DNA of 64,000 bases from Bacillus sp. AFS088145 (GTDB lineage Bacteria; Bacillota; Bacilli; Bacillales; Bacillaceae_G): positions 27,301-91,300 of the forward strand of contig NZ_NUUX01000005.1 in NCBI RefSeq assembly GCF_002564465.1. The letters run 5' to 3'. The position numbers and the translations under genes were made by a program. Of the stretch, positions 1 through 9,201 are shown in pieces; positions within the stretch are counted from its first letter, which is position 1; every line of letters begins with the position of its first letter. Below the pieces are notes generated by a model. That model was given only the letters and a program-made list of their open reading frames with translations. It did not search any database and was not told where the DNA came from.

Positions 1-85
1 AGGCTGAGACCCCGCAGGCTCGCCGAGGAGGCTCAGGTCTCGCCCCATGGAAAGCGAGCACCCCGTAGTGGAAATCAACATCACT
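1..85. repeat. GC-rich dispersed repeat fragment, cut by the window edge
   Basis: This stretch is clearly GC-rich in an otherwise AT-rich region and has no convincing reading frame. It contains GAGACC and GGTCTC arms, so it could fold. The string GGAAAGCGAGCACC followed by GTAGTGGAAATCAAC resembles a short intergenic repeat that I recall as dispersed through many Bacillaceae genomes. No second copy was seen in this window. It probably continues to the left. Its identity rests on memory of the motif, not on a search. Confidence 0.5.
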
Positions 86-144
86 AAACTCCTTTTACGA
101 TAATTTGGTAATTTAATTGACAAGGTTGGTTTTCAACAGCATGA

Positions 145-175
145 AAAAAACTGTCTAAAATTAGACAGTTTTTTC
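145..175. terminator. Bidirectional intrinsic terminator after mnmM
   Basis: AACTGTCTAA and TTAGACAGTT form a near-continuous hairpin (149-170), flanked by a T-run on the plus side and an A-run on the other, so it works in both directions. It abuts the mnmM stop codon on the minus strand. Confidence 0.85.
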
Positions 176-751
176 TTAAGCCCTTTTTTCAATTGCTAAT
201 ATAAAAGGAGGATTATTTGCTTGATTAATAAATCGATAAGTTAATACATGTGCCAAGTCTTGAGGGATGTTTTGGGCAAAGTTCATTAATGCATCTTTTT
301 CAATTTCTCCGCCTTCATGACCATGATAAATTACAACTACGATAATCCCTTCTGGAGCCATCATTTCTAGTATTTGTTCTATTGCAGAAATGGTTGACTC
401 GGGGACTGTTACAACTGATTTATCACTACCAGGTAAATAACCAAGATTAAAAATTGCACCTTTTAATTTCTTGTGTAATGAAGCTGGGATTACTTTTTTT
501 ACTTCTGCATGACTTCTTTGCAATAGTGTAACTTGATTGCTTAAATTTTCATTGTTTATTCTTTCAATCGTCTTTTGAATAGCTAGTTCTTGGATATCAA
601 ATCCGTATACATGTCCAGTTTCACCAACCAATTTTGCTAAAAATACTGTATCATGACCATTACCCATTGTGGCATCAATGGTAATATCGCCTTCTTTAAC
701 AGTTGATTGGAGAAGCTTTCTAGCGTACGGTAAAATACGATCTAGAATCAT
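176..751 (-). CDS. mnmM: MnmM (YtqB), SAM-dependent tRNA mnm5s2U methyltransferase
   Basis: A 191-aa class I SAM methyltransferase of the YtqB family. Motif I is visible as ITIDATMGNGHDT near residues 23-35, with an acidic residue after the next strand (YGFDIQ), and a NLGYLPGSD segment sits where such enzymes place the catalytic NPPY-like motif. YtqB was renamed MnmM for the last methylation of 5-aminomethyl-2-thiouridine at the tRNA wobble position in Gram-positives that lack MnmC. Its start overlaps the mnmL stop by four bases (ATGA), so the two are translationally coupled. That coupling fits partners in one pathway. A terminator follows directly. Confidence 0.85.
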   Translation of the reverse strand: MILDRILPYARKLLQSTVKEGDITIDATMGNGHDTVFLAKLVGETGHVYGFDIQELAIQKTIERINNENLSNQVTLLQRSHAEVKKVIPASLHKKLKGAIFNLGYLPGSDKSVVTVPESTISAIEQILEMMAPEGIIVVVIYHGHEGGEIEKDALMNFAQNIPQDLAHVLTYRFINQANNPPFILAIEKRA

Positions 752-1710
752 GTTAATTGTACTCGATTATTTGCGTATTTACCTTGCCAGCTATTTCTAC
801 GTTCAAACTCACGATCAATTGCATTTAGTACTTCCCATTTTTTCAAGCTCCACATTGGTCCGATTAATAAGTCAGGTGGACCGTCTCCAGTAATTCGATG
901 TACGATTACATCACTTGGAATGATTTCAAGCTGATCAACGACTAAGTTAATATAAGCGTCAAAATCCATGAATTCAACTAGTCCTTTTTCGTATTGCTTC
1001 ATCATTGCAGTACCTTTTAATAGGTGAAGTAAGTGAATTTTAATTCCTTGGATATCAAGTTTAGCAACTTCCATCGCAGTTTCCATCATCATTTCTGGGG
1101 TTTCAAGAGGTAACCCGTTAATAATATGTGAACAAATACGGATATTGTGCTTTCTTAATTTTTCTACGCCTTCTACATAGGTTTTATAATCATGTGCGCG
1201 ATTAATAATATTTGCAGTTTTTTCGTGAACAGTTTGTAATCCTAATTCAACCCATAAATAAGTTCGTTTATTTAAATCTGCAAGATATTCAACAACATCA
1301 TCTGGTAAACAATCCGGTCTTGTTGCGATTGATAAACCTACAACGCCTTCTTGCTCTAAAATTGGTTCGAACTTTTGTTTTAATACTTCTACTGGTGCAT
1401 GAGTATTTGTGTAAGCTTGGAAATAGCCTAAGTATTTTCCGTTTTGCCATTTCTCATGCATTTTATCTTTTATTTTATGAAATTGAGTTACAACATCTTC
1501 AGCTCGATCTCCTGCAAAGTCGCCCGAACCAGATGCGCTACAAAAAGTACAACCTCCAAACGCAACTGTACCATCCCTATTTGGACAATCAAATCCGGCG
1601 TCAATTGAAACTTTAAAAACTTTTTCGCCAAAATGTTGTCTTAAGTGATAATTCCACGAATGATATCTTTTATGATCTATTGTATATGGAAAAGGATTGT
1701 TTTTTGTCAT
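748..1710 (-). CDS. mnmL: MnmL (YtqA), radical SAM protein of the TIGR01212 family
   Basis: A 320-aa radical SAM protein. The [4Fe-4S] cluster cysteines lie in the CPNRDGTVAFGGCTFC segment (C-x11-C-x2-C, about residues 42-57), an Elp3/YhcC-like spacing. The family is TIGR01212. YtqA has been linked with YtqB to an alternate route to mnm5s2U in Gram-positive tRNAs and named MnmL; that role comes from the literature, not from this sequence. The ATG is preceded by GGGAGGGATGAGGA. It is the first gene of the mnmL-mnmM minus-strand operon. Length is typical for the family. Confidence 0.85.
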   Translation of the reverse strand: MTKNNPFPYTIDHKRYHSWNYHLRQHFGEKVFKVSIDAGFDCPNRDGTVAFGGCTFCSASGSGDFAGDRAEDVVTQFHKIKDKMHEKWQNGKYLGYFQAYTNTHAPVEVLKQKFEPILEQEGVVGLSIATRPDCLPDDVVEYLADLNKRTYLWVELGLQTVHEKTANIINRAHDYKTYVEGVEKLRKHNIRICSHIINGLPLETPEMMMETAMEVAKLDIQGIKIHLLHLLKGTAMMKQYEKGLVEFMDFDAYINLVVDQLEIIPSDVIVHRITGDGPPDLLIGPMWSLKKWEVLNAIDREFERRNSWQGKYANNRVQLT

Positions 1711-1897
1711 TCCTCATCCCTCCCTTAATTTAAGTCAATATTATCGATTTTATCATGCTCTAAAAAGAAAACCAAATGGAAAAACCTTTCTTATTTGTAA
1801 AGAAATAATTGTACTCTGATTGAAAGGTTCGGAAATACTATCCTTGAGGTAACCTACATATCGGATACTTCATTAAAGTCTCAAAGGAGGTATTTTC

Positions 1898-2167
1898 TTG
1901 GGAATAACAGATCGCAATTTCGGACAAGAACAAGTACAACAAGCGAAACAAGCCTATGATTATGCAGTGCAACAATTAGAAATTGGCATGCAACAAGAGC
2001 ATTTTAACGGAATCGAGTATTCTGAAGCACAGGCAGGGCTTGAGCAAGCAATTATGCAGTTAGAAAAAGTTGAAAACCTTGCAAATTTAGAAAATAGAGA
2101 TGAATTTAATCGTTTACGTAGACAATTAACACAGCTACAACATCAAATGATTATTACTCCGCACTAA
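1898..2167 (+). CDS. ytzC: YtzC family protein (DUF2524)
   Basis: An 89-aa, Gln- and Glu-rich, probably all-helical cytoplasmic protein recognised as the DUF2524/YtzC family next to ytqA in Bacillus. It uses a TTG start behind an excellent AAAGGAGG site at about 1884. Repeated QQ, EQA and LxQL patterns suggest a two-helix hairpin. Function is unknown. The adjacent SASP-like gene makes a sporulation role possible, but nothing in this sequence proves it. Confidence 0.75.
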   Translation: MGITDRNFGQEQVQQAKQAYDYAVQQLEIGMQQEHFNGIEYSEAQAGLEQAIMQLEKVENLANLENRDEFNRLRRQLTQLQHQMIITPH

Positions 2168-2228
2168 AGGAGATTTGATAATGCAAGAATACGTTGAAGA
2201 ATATGCAATCCTTGGGAGGAAACCAAAA

Positions 2229-2378
2229 ATGGTTAAAAAGAAATCAAAAAGTAATAATCCTGAACAAACAACAAAGAATAAAACAAAAACAGAATTCTCA
2301 GGTGAACTTTCAGCAGTGGATCAAGTCAAAATGAATAACTCTAAAAAAGGTCAACCACAGAGATCAAAGCAGGGGTAA
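2229..2378 (+). CDS. Gamma-type small acid-soluble spore protein-like (SspE-like), single repeat
   Basis: A 49-aa, very hydrophilic, Lys/Asn/Gln-rich protein. The segment TEFSGELSAVDQVKMNN matches the gamma-SASP repeat (TEFASETDVQAVKQQN-like), including a likely germination-protease site at TEF-SGE. Classical SspE carries two or three such repeats; only one is seen here. I chose the ATG at 2229 because GGGAGGA lies eight bases upstream. An in-frame ATG at 2181 behind AAAGGAG would add a 16-residue leader of unrelated composition and cannot be excluded. If the assignment is right, it is an amino-acid reserve in the forespore. Confidence 0.6.
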   Translation: MVKKKSKSNNPEQTTKNKTKTEFSGELSAVDQVKMNNSKKGQPQRSKQG

Positions 2379-2390
2379 GGTAGTAAAAGA

Positions 2391-2418
2391 AGAGGAAGGT
2401 ATATGCCTTCCTTTTTTC
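2391..2418 (+). terminator. Intrinsic terminator after the SspE-like gene
   Basis: AGGAAGG (2393-2399) pairs with CCTTCCT (2406-2412), followed by a T-rich tail. Confidence 0.85.
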
Positions 2419-2598
2419 TTTTCATTTGGTAATTTTAGGGTTTATATGGTGCTTTTCTAATACTTTCTAGGTTTTTTGTCCTTCTTATCTACCGACACTT
2501 AATGTGTGCCTCTTGAAACTAGGAAGATTCTCCTCTACAATTAATGAGTTAACGAGATAAAAATAGATAAAAAGGGACAGCTTTGAGGGGAGTACGGG

Positions 2599-3798
2599 AT
2601 GCCAAAAAAACTATGGTTTTTGTTAATCGGTATGATTTTAAATGTAACAGGTAATTCTTTTTTATGGCCATTCAATACAGTATACATCCATATATATTTA
2701 GGAAAGTCCTTGTCTGTTGCGGGGCTTATTTTAATGTTTAATTCATTGGCTGGTGTATTTGGTAATATGCTAGGGGGCTGGCTTTTTGATAAATTTGGGG
2801 GATATAGGTCAATCCTTACTGGTATTAATATTACGTTTTTGTCGATATTAGGTTTGGTTATTAATCATTCTTGGACATATTACAGTTGTTTCTTCGTAAT
2901 ATTAGGATTTGGTGTTGGTATTGTATTTCCTTCAATGTATGCGATGGTTGGAGCGGCATGGCCAGAGGGTGGACGTAAAGCTTTTAATGCAATTTATGTA
3001 GCTCAAAATCTTGGTGTCGCGATTGGTACGGCTTTAGGTGGAGTTGTTGCGGCCGCTAATATTAATTATATTTTCTCAGCTAATTTGCTATTATATATTA
3101 TTTTCTTCTTAGTAGCTTTATTTGGATTTAGAGATATTGGTGAACCTAAGCAATTAAAAGAAACTCATGTTGATAAAGCAGAGAAACAAAAATTTTCATT
3201 TACTCCTTCATTGAAGGCTCTGATGATTGTTTGTGTTGCGTATGTTTTATGTTGGTTAGTTTATGTTCAATGGCAAACTACGATTGCTTCAGAAATGCAA
3301 AATCTACACATTGGATTAAAAAAATATAGTCTGTTATGGACTGTAAATGGTGCGCTTATTGTCTTAGCTCAACCAATCGTATCAACTGCAATTCGTAAAT
3401 ATGAGTTAAGTATGAGAAAGCAAATGTTGTTTGGAATTGGATTCTTTATCGCTTCGACTATTCTTGTGAGCACTGCCGATCATTTCTCAATGTTTATGAC
3501 GGGTATGATCATTTTAACGATTGGAGAAATGTTCGTATGGCCCGCAGTACCAACTATTGCAAATATGCTTGCTCCAAAAGATCGTATAGGAATGTATCAA
3601 GGGATTGTCAACAGTGCAGCGACGGTTGGAAGAATGCTTGGACCTGTTATTGGAGGAGCTCTTGTTGATACTTTTAATATGAGGGTATTATTTATCATTT
3701 TAGTTGTCTTTTTAGTAATAAGCATGGTCTTCTCTGTGCTTTATGAAAGATTAGCAAAAAAAGTAGTAAAAGCTGAAAATCAAACTTTTGCTTCTTAA
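2599..3798 (+). CDS. MFS transporter, drug/metabolite exporter type
   Basis: A 399-aa, twelve-segment major facilitator protein. The loop after the second helix carries GGWLFDKFGG (about residues 59-68), the MFS motif A equivalent, and a motif-C-like GxxxGPxxGG string (MLGPVIGGALVD, about 343-354) sits in the second half. It resembles YttB-type exporters, but I cannot name a substrate. The ATG at 2599 follows GAGGGGAG. It is monocistronic, lying between a terminator and the leuS promoter. Confidence 0.8.
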   Translation: MPKKLWFLLIGMILNVTGNSFLWPFNTVYIHIYLGKSLSVAGLILMFNSLAGVFGNMLGGWLFDKFGGYRSILTGINITFLSILGLVINHSWTYYSCFFVILGFGVGIVFPSMYAMVGAAWPEGGRKAFNAIYVAQNLGVAIGTALGGVVAAANINYIFSANLLLYIIFFLVALFGFRDIGEPKQLKETHVDKAEKQKFSFTPSLKALMIVCVAYVLCWLVYVQWQTTIASEMQNLHIGLKKYSLLWTVNGALIVLAQPIVSTAIRKYELSMRKQMLFGIGFFIASTILVSTADHFSMFMTGMIILTIGEMFVWPAVPTIANMLAPKDRIGMYQGIVNSAATVGRMLGPVIGGALVDTFNMRVLFIILVVFLVISMVFSVLYERLAKKVVKAENQTFAS

Positions 3799-3815
3799 AA
3801 ATAGGCGATGTATAA

Positions 3816-3844
3816 TTGACCTTTTTCTTTGGTTATAATAAAAT
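3816..3844 (+). promoter_or_regulatory. Sigma-A promoter for the leuS T-box transcript
   Basis: TTGACC (3816-3821), a 17-bp spacer and TAAAAT (3839-3844). It lies directly upstream of the leader and fits a start near 3851. Confidence 0.7.
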
Positions 3845-3854
3845 GGTATAAATT

Positions 3855-4098
3855 CAATCTAAATGATCGGCAATGATTGGGAATAGTAGTGAATATGAAG
3901 AGGTTTAGAGAGTTGACGGTTGGTGAAAGTCAATCCATTCTATTCATGAACTCGCCCATAAGCCACATTTGTGAACGGTTTTTACCAAGTAATAAATGTC
4001 GTGTTCCACGTTACGGAAACAAGTGAATGTATTTTTACATTAATTTGGGTGGTACCGCGGGAAATCCTCTCGTCCCTTTTGGGATGGGAGGATTTTTT
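3855..4098 (+). promoter_or_regulatory. T-box riboswitch, tRNA-Leu-responsive (specifier CTC)
   Basis: The leader contains the conserved T-box sequence AATTTGGGTGGTACCGCG (4042-4059). Stem I features include GGTGAAAGTC (3922-3931) and a specifier loop reading TGAA-CTC-GCCCATAAG, with the Leu codon CTC at 3951-3953. The antiterminator bulge is TGGT (4050-4053); its variable U suits the A discriminator base of tRNA-Leu. A strong terminator hairpin (AATCCTC...GAGGATT with TCCC/GGGA, about 4063-4091) plus T-run follows. Uncharged tRNA-Leu would stabilise the antiterminator and allow leuS expression. Confidence 0.95.
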
Positions 4099-4159
4099 TA
4101 TTTGTAGACCGCTAGTACCACAGCCGAGCCATTTATATATGAAAAAAGGAGGCAATAAT

Positions 4160-6577
4160 ATGAGTTTTAATCATCGTACTATTGAACAGAAATGGCAGAA
4201 GTATTGGTTAGAAAATAAAACGTTTAAAACAACTGACGATACAAGCAAGCCGAAATTTTATGCACTTGATATGTTCCCTTATCCATCTGGAGCGGGATTA
4301 CATGTAGGTCATCCAGAAGGGTACACAGCTACTGATATCCTATCAAGAATGAAAAGAATGCAAGGCTATAATGTACTTCATCCAATGGGTTGGGATGCAT
4401 TTGGTCTACCAGCAGAACAATATGCATTAGATACAGGTAATGATCCAGCCGAGTTTACTGAAAAAAATATTAATACTTTCCGTAATCAAATTCAGGCACT
4501 AGGATTCTCTTATGATTGGGATCGTGAAGTAAATACAACTGATCCTAATTATTACAAATGGACTCAATGGATTTTCCTAAGAATGGTTGAAAAAGGATTA
4601 GCTTATGTAGATGAAGTTCCAGTTAACTGGTGTCCAGCTCTTGGTACAGTTTTAGCTAATGAAGAAGTAATCGATGGGAAAAGTGAGCGCGGAGGACATC
4701 CGGTTGAACGTCGTCCAATGAAGCAATGGATCTTAAAAATCACAGCTTATGCTGATCGATTATTAGAAGATCTAGAAGAATTAGATTGGCCTGAAAGTTT
4801 AAAAGAAATGCAACGTAACTGGATTGGCCGTTCGGAAGGTGCAGAAGTTTACTTTAATGTTGATGGATTCGATGAAAAAGTAACGGTATTTACAACACGT
4901 CCAGATACATTATTCGGTGCAACTTATGTTGTATTAGCTCCAGAACATGATTTAGTTAATAAAATTACAACAGCTGATCAAAAAGCTGCTGTCGAAGCAT
5001 ACATTGATTCAGTTAAATCGAAAAGTGATCTAGAGCGAACTGATTTAGCGAAGGATAAATCTGGTGTATTCACAGGTGCATATGCAATAAATCCTGTAAA
5101 TAACGAAAAGCTTCCAATTTGGATTGCTGATTATGTACTTGCAAGCTATGGAACAGGTGCAGTTATGGCAGTACCTGCACATGATGAGCGCGATCACGAA
5201 TTTGCAGTTAAATTTAAATTACCGATTGTTGAAGTTGTTGAAGGTGGAGACGTTCAAAAAGAGGCTTACGCTGGAGATGGCAAACATGTTAACTCTGATT
5301 TCTTAAACGGTTTAAATAAAGAAGAAGCACTTGGAAAAATGATCGAATGGTTAGAATCTTCAAAAGCTGGTGAGAAAAAAGTTACGTATCGTCTACGCGA
5401 TTGGTTATTCTCTCGTCAAAGATATTGGGGAGAACCAATTCCAGTAATTTTCTGGGAAGATGGTACGATGACAGTTGTTCCTGATGAGGAATTACCATTA
5501 ATTCTTCCAAAAGCAGAAGATATTCGCCCAAGTGGAACTGGAGAGTCACCATTAGCGAATATTGCTGATTGGGTTAATGTAGTTGATCCAGTAACAGGTA
5601 AAAAAGGAAGACGTGAAACAAATACAATGCCACAATGGGGTGGAAGCTGTTGGTATTACTTACGTTATATTGATCCAAATAATAGCGAAGCAATCGCAGA
5701 TTCTGAATTACTAAAGCATTGGTTACCAGTTGATGTATACATTGGAGGAGCAGAGCATGCAGTTCTTCACTTACTATACGCTCGTTTCTGGCATAAATTC
5801 CTTTATGATTTAGGTGTAGTTCCTACAAAAGAGCCATTCCAAAAGCTATTCAACCAAGGAATGATCTTAGGGGAAAATAATGAAAAAATGTCTAAGTCTA
5901 AAGGAAACGTTGTAAATCCTGATGATATCGTTGCTAGCCATGGTGCTGATACATTACGTTTATATGAAATGTTCATGGGTCCATTAGATGCATCAATCGC
6001 TTGGTCAGAAAATGGATTAGATGGTTCCCGTCGCTTCTTAGACCGAGTATGGCGTTTATTTATCACTGATAACGAAGAACTTTCAGATAAAATTGTTGAA
6101 GGTCTTACTTCTAGCAGTCTTGAAAAAACATATCACCAAACAGTAAAGAAAGTAACAGAGGACTTTGAAGGTTTACGCTTTAACACTGCGATTTCTCAAA
6201 TGATGGTGTTTATTAATGAAGCATATAAAGCTGACAAATTACCAAAAGAAATGGTTGAAGGTTTTGCAAAACTATTAGCACCAGTAGCTCCACATATTGG
6301 TGAAGAACTTTGGAGTAAACTTGGGCATAGTGATTCAATTGCATATGCTACATGGCCAGCATACGATGAAGCTAAACTTGTAGAAGACGAAATTGAAATC
6401 GTAGTACAAATTAATGGTAAAGTAAAAGCGAAATTATTTGTTGCAAAAGATGCTTCTCGTGAGCAAATGGAGCAAATTGCATTATCAGACGATGCAGTTA
6501 AGGAACAAGTTGAAGGTAAAACAGTTCGAAAAATCATTGCTGTACCAGGTAAATTAGTAAATATCGTTGCTAACTAA
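4160..6577 (+). CDS. leuS: Leucyl-tRNA synthetase
   Basis: An 805-aa class Ia synthetase that charges tRNA-Leu. The HIGH motif appears as HVGH (about residue 49) and KMSKS as EKMSKSKG. The CP1 editing domain shows [12 protein letters not shown], and the DERDHEFA segment holds editing-site acidic residues. The correct start is the ATG at 4160, nine bases after AAAGGAGG; a longer in-frame opening to 3971 would translate the T-box leader and is not real. It is the only gene under the T-box and is followed by a terminator. Length is normal. Confidence 0.98.
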   Translation: MSFNHRTIEQKWQKYWLENKTFKTTDDTSKPKFYALDMFPYPSGAGLHVGHPEGYTATDILSRMKRMQGYNVLHPMGWDAFGLPAEQYALDTGNDPAEFTEKNINTFRNQIQALGFSYDWDREVNTTDPNYYKWTQWIFLRMVEKGLAYVDEVPVNWCPALGTVLANEEVIDGKSERGGHPVERRPMKQWILKITAYADRLLEDLEELDWPESLKEMQRNWIGRSEGAEVYFNVDGFDEKVTVFTTRPDTLFGATYVVLAPEHDLVNKITTADQKAAVEAYIDSVKSKSDLERTDLAKDKSGVFTGAYAINPVNNEKLPIWIADYVLASYGTGAVMAVPAHDERDHEFAVKFKLPIVEVVEGGDVQKEAYAGDGKHVNSDFLNGLNKEEALGKMIEWLESSKAGEKKVTYRLRDWLFSRQRYWGEPIPVIFWEDGTMTVVPDEELPLILPKAEDIRPSGTGESPLANIADWVNVVDPVTGKKGRRETNTMPQWGGSCWYYLRYIDPNNSEAIADSELLKHWLPVDVYIGGAEHAVLHLLYARFWHKFLYDLGVVPTKEPFQKLFNQGMILGENNEKMSKSKGNVVNPDDIVASHGADTLRLYEMFMGPLDASIAWSENGLDGSRRFLDRVWRLFITDNEELSDKIVEGLTSSSLEKTYHQTVKKVTEDFEGLRFNTAISQMMVFINEAYKADKLPKEMVEGFAKLLAPVAPHIGEELWSKLGHSDSIAYATWPAYDEAKLVEDEIEIVVQINGKVKAKLFVAKDASREQMEQIALSDDAVKEQVEGKTVRKIIAVPGKLVNIVAN

Positions 6578-6588
6578 ATAGTTAATTC

Positions 6589-6615
6589 GAAAAAACCTCT
6601 TTTGAGGTTTTTTCT
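6589..6615 (+). terminator. Intrinsic terminator after leuS
   Basis: GAAAAAACCTC pairs with GAGGTTTTTTC around a TTTT loop; T-run included. Confidence 0.85.
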
Positions 6616-6834
6616 TTGTTTATTGCTTTTTTACTACCCAAGTCCCTTTTATGGGTAAGTAAATTTCGAGATTTTGCTTTTCCACTAACTCATGAACCTT
6701 TCCTGAGTTAGTATATTTCATCAATTTGCTTATTTACTAACTCATCCTCCCCCTTAAGGTGGAAAGAATTAAACTTACTTTTTGCATAGAAAATAATTAG
6801 TTGTTAAGATGTTGCTATAAAGAAAGGATGAGCA
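6616..6834. other. Intergenic stretch with a perfect 9-bp stem-loop
   Basis: No gene is seen. ACTAACTCA (6684-6692) pairs with TGAGTTAGT (6704-6712) around an 11-base loop, with no T-run after it. The string ACTAACTCAT recurs once more at about 6734, so the element may be a partial direct repeat. Confidence 0.4.
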
Positions 6835-7134
6835 ATGATGAATACGATTTCTGCAAATGAAGTTAAAGAGCGTTTAGAATCAGGAGAAACGCTATTTTTA
6901 GTAGATGTACGAGAGGATTATGAGGTTGAGTATGGGAAAATTCCGGAAGCAGTTCATATTCCAATGGGGCAAATTCCTAGCAAATTAGATGTTTTTAATA
7001 AAGAATTTGAATATATTTTTATTTGTAAGGCAGGCGTTCGTAGTGAGAATGTTTGTGAGTATTTAAATGATCTAGGCTATAAGGCGATCAACATGGAAGG
7101 CGGAATGATGGCCTGGGAAGGCGAGATCAAATAA
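6835..7134 (+). CDS. ytwF: Rhodanese-like sulfurtransferase (YtwF)
   Basis: A 99-aa single rhodanese domain. The active-site loop reads FICKAGVRSENV with the persulfide cysteine near residue 64 and the Arg that follows, and LVDVREDYEVEYGKIPEAVHIP is the N-terminal CH2A-type signature. Such proteins carry sulfane sulfur to acceptors in the cytoplasm. Synteny with leuS matches B. subtilis ytwF. Two adjacent ATGs (6835 and 6838) are possible behind AAAGGA. Confidence 0.85.
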   Translation: MMNTISANEVKERLESGETLFLVDVREDYEVEYGKIPEAVHIPMGQIPSKLDVFNKEFEYIFICKAGVRSENVCEYLNDLGYKAINMEGGMMAWEGEIK

Positions 7135-7169
7135 AAAATTTATTTGTATCGATATTTTGTCTACCTACT

Positions 7170-7198
7170 GAAATCCAACGTTTTGTTGGATTTTTTTA
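7170..7198 (+). terminator. Intrinsic terminator after ytwF
   Basis: AAATCCAAC (7171-7179) pairs with GTTGGATTT (7185-7193), followed by T residues. Confidence 0.85.
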
Positions 7199-7331
7199 TT
7201 TATTTGGTTTAAATTAGGCTAATGTTTTTTGGTATAAGGAATATTAACCATGGAGTTGTGACATATATTAAAGTAGAACCTCATATATTTTTTCATTGAG
7301 GTCTTTGCTTGTTAGAAAGGAGGGGGTTGAT

Positions 7332-7547
7332 TTGCCTAAAACATTAAAAATTGATATTACCGATAAAATAATTGGTAAATTTAAAGATGGGCATATGGAG
7401 TTGTATTCTTCAAAGTATTTAATTGGAAAGTTTTTCTTTAAAGACTTAAAACAATCTTTCCAATTGGCAGATGGGTATGTTGAAGAGGACGGGAGATTCT
7501 ATTTATTAGTGAACTTGCAACACGAACAATCGAACGCTCGCCTTTGA
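7332..7547 (+). CDS. Hypothetical protein, 71 aa
   Basis: A short protein I do not recognise. The TTG start at 7332 is eight bases after GGAGG within AAAGGAGGGGG; the longer in-frame extension to 7296 would start inside or ahead of that site. Alternating hydrophobic and charged residues (LKIDITDKIIGKFKDG, YLLVNLQ) suggest a small beta-rich soluble domain. There is no signal peptide or membrane segment. It lies between ytwF and a structured gap. Confidence 0.6.
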   Translation: MPKTLKIDITDKIIGKFKDGHMELYSSKYLIGKFFFKDLKQSFQLADGYVEEDGRFYLLVNLQHEQSNARL

Positions 7548-7571
7548 CCTTAAATTAGGGACGGTGGATTT

Positions 7572-7742
7572 GTGCCAAAGAAAAATATAATAATTGAAAA
7601 GCATAAGTTTCTAGAAAATCAGTTTGATTGTTTTTCGAATACAACTATGGCAAAAAGCTTGGGGAATAACAGTTTAACTTTTATAAAGTTTCTTAAGAAT
7701 CAATCCTTATGCTTTTCTATATGTAAAGATTATAGGACCTAG
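7572..7742 (+). CDS. Possible 56-aa peptide within a structured gap
   Basis: A GTG-initiated open frame of 56 codons with only a weak AGGGA upstream. The peptide has no domain I recognise and contains scattered Cys and Phe. The same segment carries a perfect 12-bp inverted repeat, GAAAAGCATAAG (7596-7607) and CTTATGCTTTTC (7706-7717), so it may instead be a structured RNA or a remnant. Low confidence that it is a gene. Confidence 0.2.
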   Translation: MPKKNIIIEKHKFLENQFDCFSNTTMAKSLGNNSLTFIKFLKNQSLCFSICKDYRT

Positions 7743-7780
7743 CGAAAAAATGTATTCGTTCGGTCCTTTGTTTATTTCTT
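7735..7780 (+). terminator. Possible terminator
   Basis: AGGACC (7735-7740) pairs with GGTCCT (7762-7767), extended by imperfect GCGAA/TTCGT pairing, followed by a T-rich tail. It sits just before the end of the convergent ytfP gene. Confidence 0.45.
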
Positions 7781-9050
7781 AAAAATTCGTTTGAGAGTAT
7801 TCCGCAGCTGATGCTCCTGCTAATCTACCAGTTACCAAAGCAGCGGTTATGTTATAGCCACCAGTGTAACCGTGAATATCTAATATTTCTCCGCAAAAAT
7901 AAAGACCATTCATGATTTTAGATGACATTTCTTTTGGATGAACTTCCTTTGTTGAGACACCACCGCCTGTCACGAATGCTTTTTCAATTGAAAGAGTTCC
8001 GTTTACTACAAATGAAAAGCCCTTAAATAATTGGATAAGCTCTCTTAATTTCATGGTAGCAATTTCATTACAAGGAGTTGCCTCATCAATTCCACATTTT
8101 GAAAGCAGAAATAGTAAATATCTTTCAGGTACATAACCTTTAAGAACGTTCTTAATCGCTTTTTTAGGATCTTCTTTTAGAATACTGTTTACGTCTTGAA
8201 ATAGTGATTCCTCATTTTGCTCTGGGAAACAATCAATCGCCATTGATACATTTTTGGTTTTAAACTTTTGTTGTACTTTATATACAAATTGGCTACAACG
8301 TAGTGCGGCAGGGCCCGAAATTCCAAAATGAGTAAAGAGCATGTCCATTTTATGGGCTATCACTTTTTTGCCTTTTGGATTTAATACACTTAATTCTATG
8401 TTTCTTAAAGCAAGGCCTTGTAATGTTTTACTTTGAATAAAATCTTCACTTGAAGTAATAGGCACTTCTGTAGGAAAGAGTTCAGTTATTGTATGACCAG
8501 CTTTTTTTGCCCAAGCATATCCATCACCTGTCGAACCTGTGTGTGGAACTGATTTACCACCTACCGCAAGGACAACACTTTTTGAGTGAATGACTGTTCG
8601 ATCATCCAATAAGATTCCTACTACTTTACCATCTTCATATAATACGTCTTTAACGGTTCTATTGGTGTGAATATCTACATGATGTTTTTTTAGTTTTTGC
8701 ATTAATGCATTTAATACTGATTTTGAATCATTTGAAACAGGAAACATTCTCCCGTGATCCTCTTCTTTTAATGCGACTCCCATGTTTTCGAAAAACTGTA
8801 TGATATCCTCGTTATTATATAGAGAGAATGCGCTATATAAAAACCGGCCATTTCCAGGTATATGTTTAATAACTTCCTCTATAGGTAAGCGATTTGTTAC
8901 GTTACAACGACCACCACCTGATATAAGGAGTTTTTGTCCTAATTTAGTTCCTTTTTCAAGTAAAAGTACTTTAGCTTTGTTTTCAGCAGCGCTAATTGCA
9001 GCCATCAGACCAGAAGTTCCGCCACCAATTACAATCACGTCATAAACCAT
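7779..9050 (-). CDS. ytfP: FAD/NAD(P)-dependent oxidoreductase, HI0933/YhiN family (YtfP)
   Basis: A 423-aa flavoprotein. The N-terminal dinucleotide-binding motif is [14 protein letters not shown] (about residues 5-18), then [22 protein letters not shown], which is typical of the HI0933 family. The C-terminal FAD motif is [21 protein letters not shown]. Substrate is unknown for the family. The ATG at 9050 gives a protein beginning [10 protein letters not shown], as in homologues; an in-frame extension to 9125 would add 25 unrelated residues. It is divergent from murJ. Confidence 0.85.
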   Translation of the reverse strand: MVYDVIVIGGGTSGLMAAISAAENKAKVLLLEKGTKLGQKLLISGGGRCNVTNRLPIEEVIKHIPGNGRFLYSAFSLYNNEDIIQFFENMGVALKEEDHGRMFPVSNDSKSVLNALMQKLKKHHVDIHTNRTVKDVLYEDGKVVGILLDDRTVIHSKSVVLAVGGKSVPHTGSTGDGYAWAKKAGHTITELFPTEVPITSSEDFIQSKTLQGLALRNIELSVLNPKGKKVIAHKMDMLFTHFGISGPAALRCSQFVYKVQQKFKTKNVSMAIDCFPEQNEESLFQDVNSILKEDPKKAIKNVLKGYVPERYLLFLLSKCGIDEATPCNEIATMKLRELIQLFKGFSFVVNGTLSIEKAFVTGGGVSTKEVHPKEMSSKIMNGLYFCGEILDIHGYTGGYNITAALVTGRLAGASAAEYSQTNF

Positions 9051-9201
9051 TATTTCACTACTTTCGTTACAAATTTCTTTTAGTAAGTTTACCATTATTT
9101 CAAGTAAGCTCCAACTTCTTATCATTTTTTAATTTTTTCTTTTTATATGATATGGTAAGATAGATTAGTTAGTTTGATCGAGAATTGGTAGGAGGCAGTT
9201 T

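Noticed and set aside
3971-4159. Longer N-terminus for leuS
   Set aside because: The frame is open but runs through the T-box antiterminator and terminator; the true ATG at 4160 has AAAGGAGG and gives the normal LeuRS N-terminus.
5803-6537. Minus-strand frames inside leuS
   Set aside because: They are complementary shadows of the leuS coding frame with no ribosome sites.
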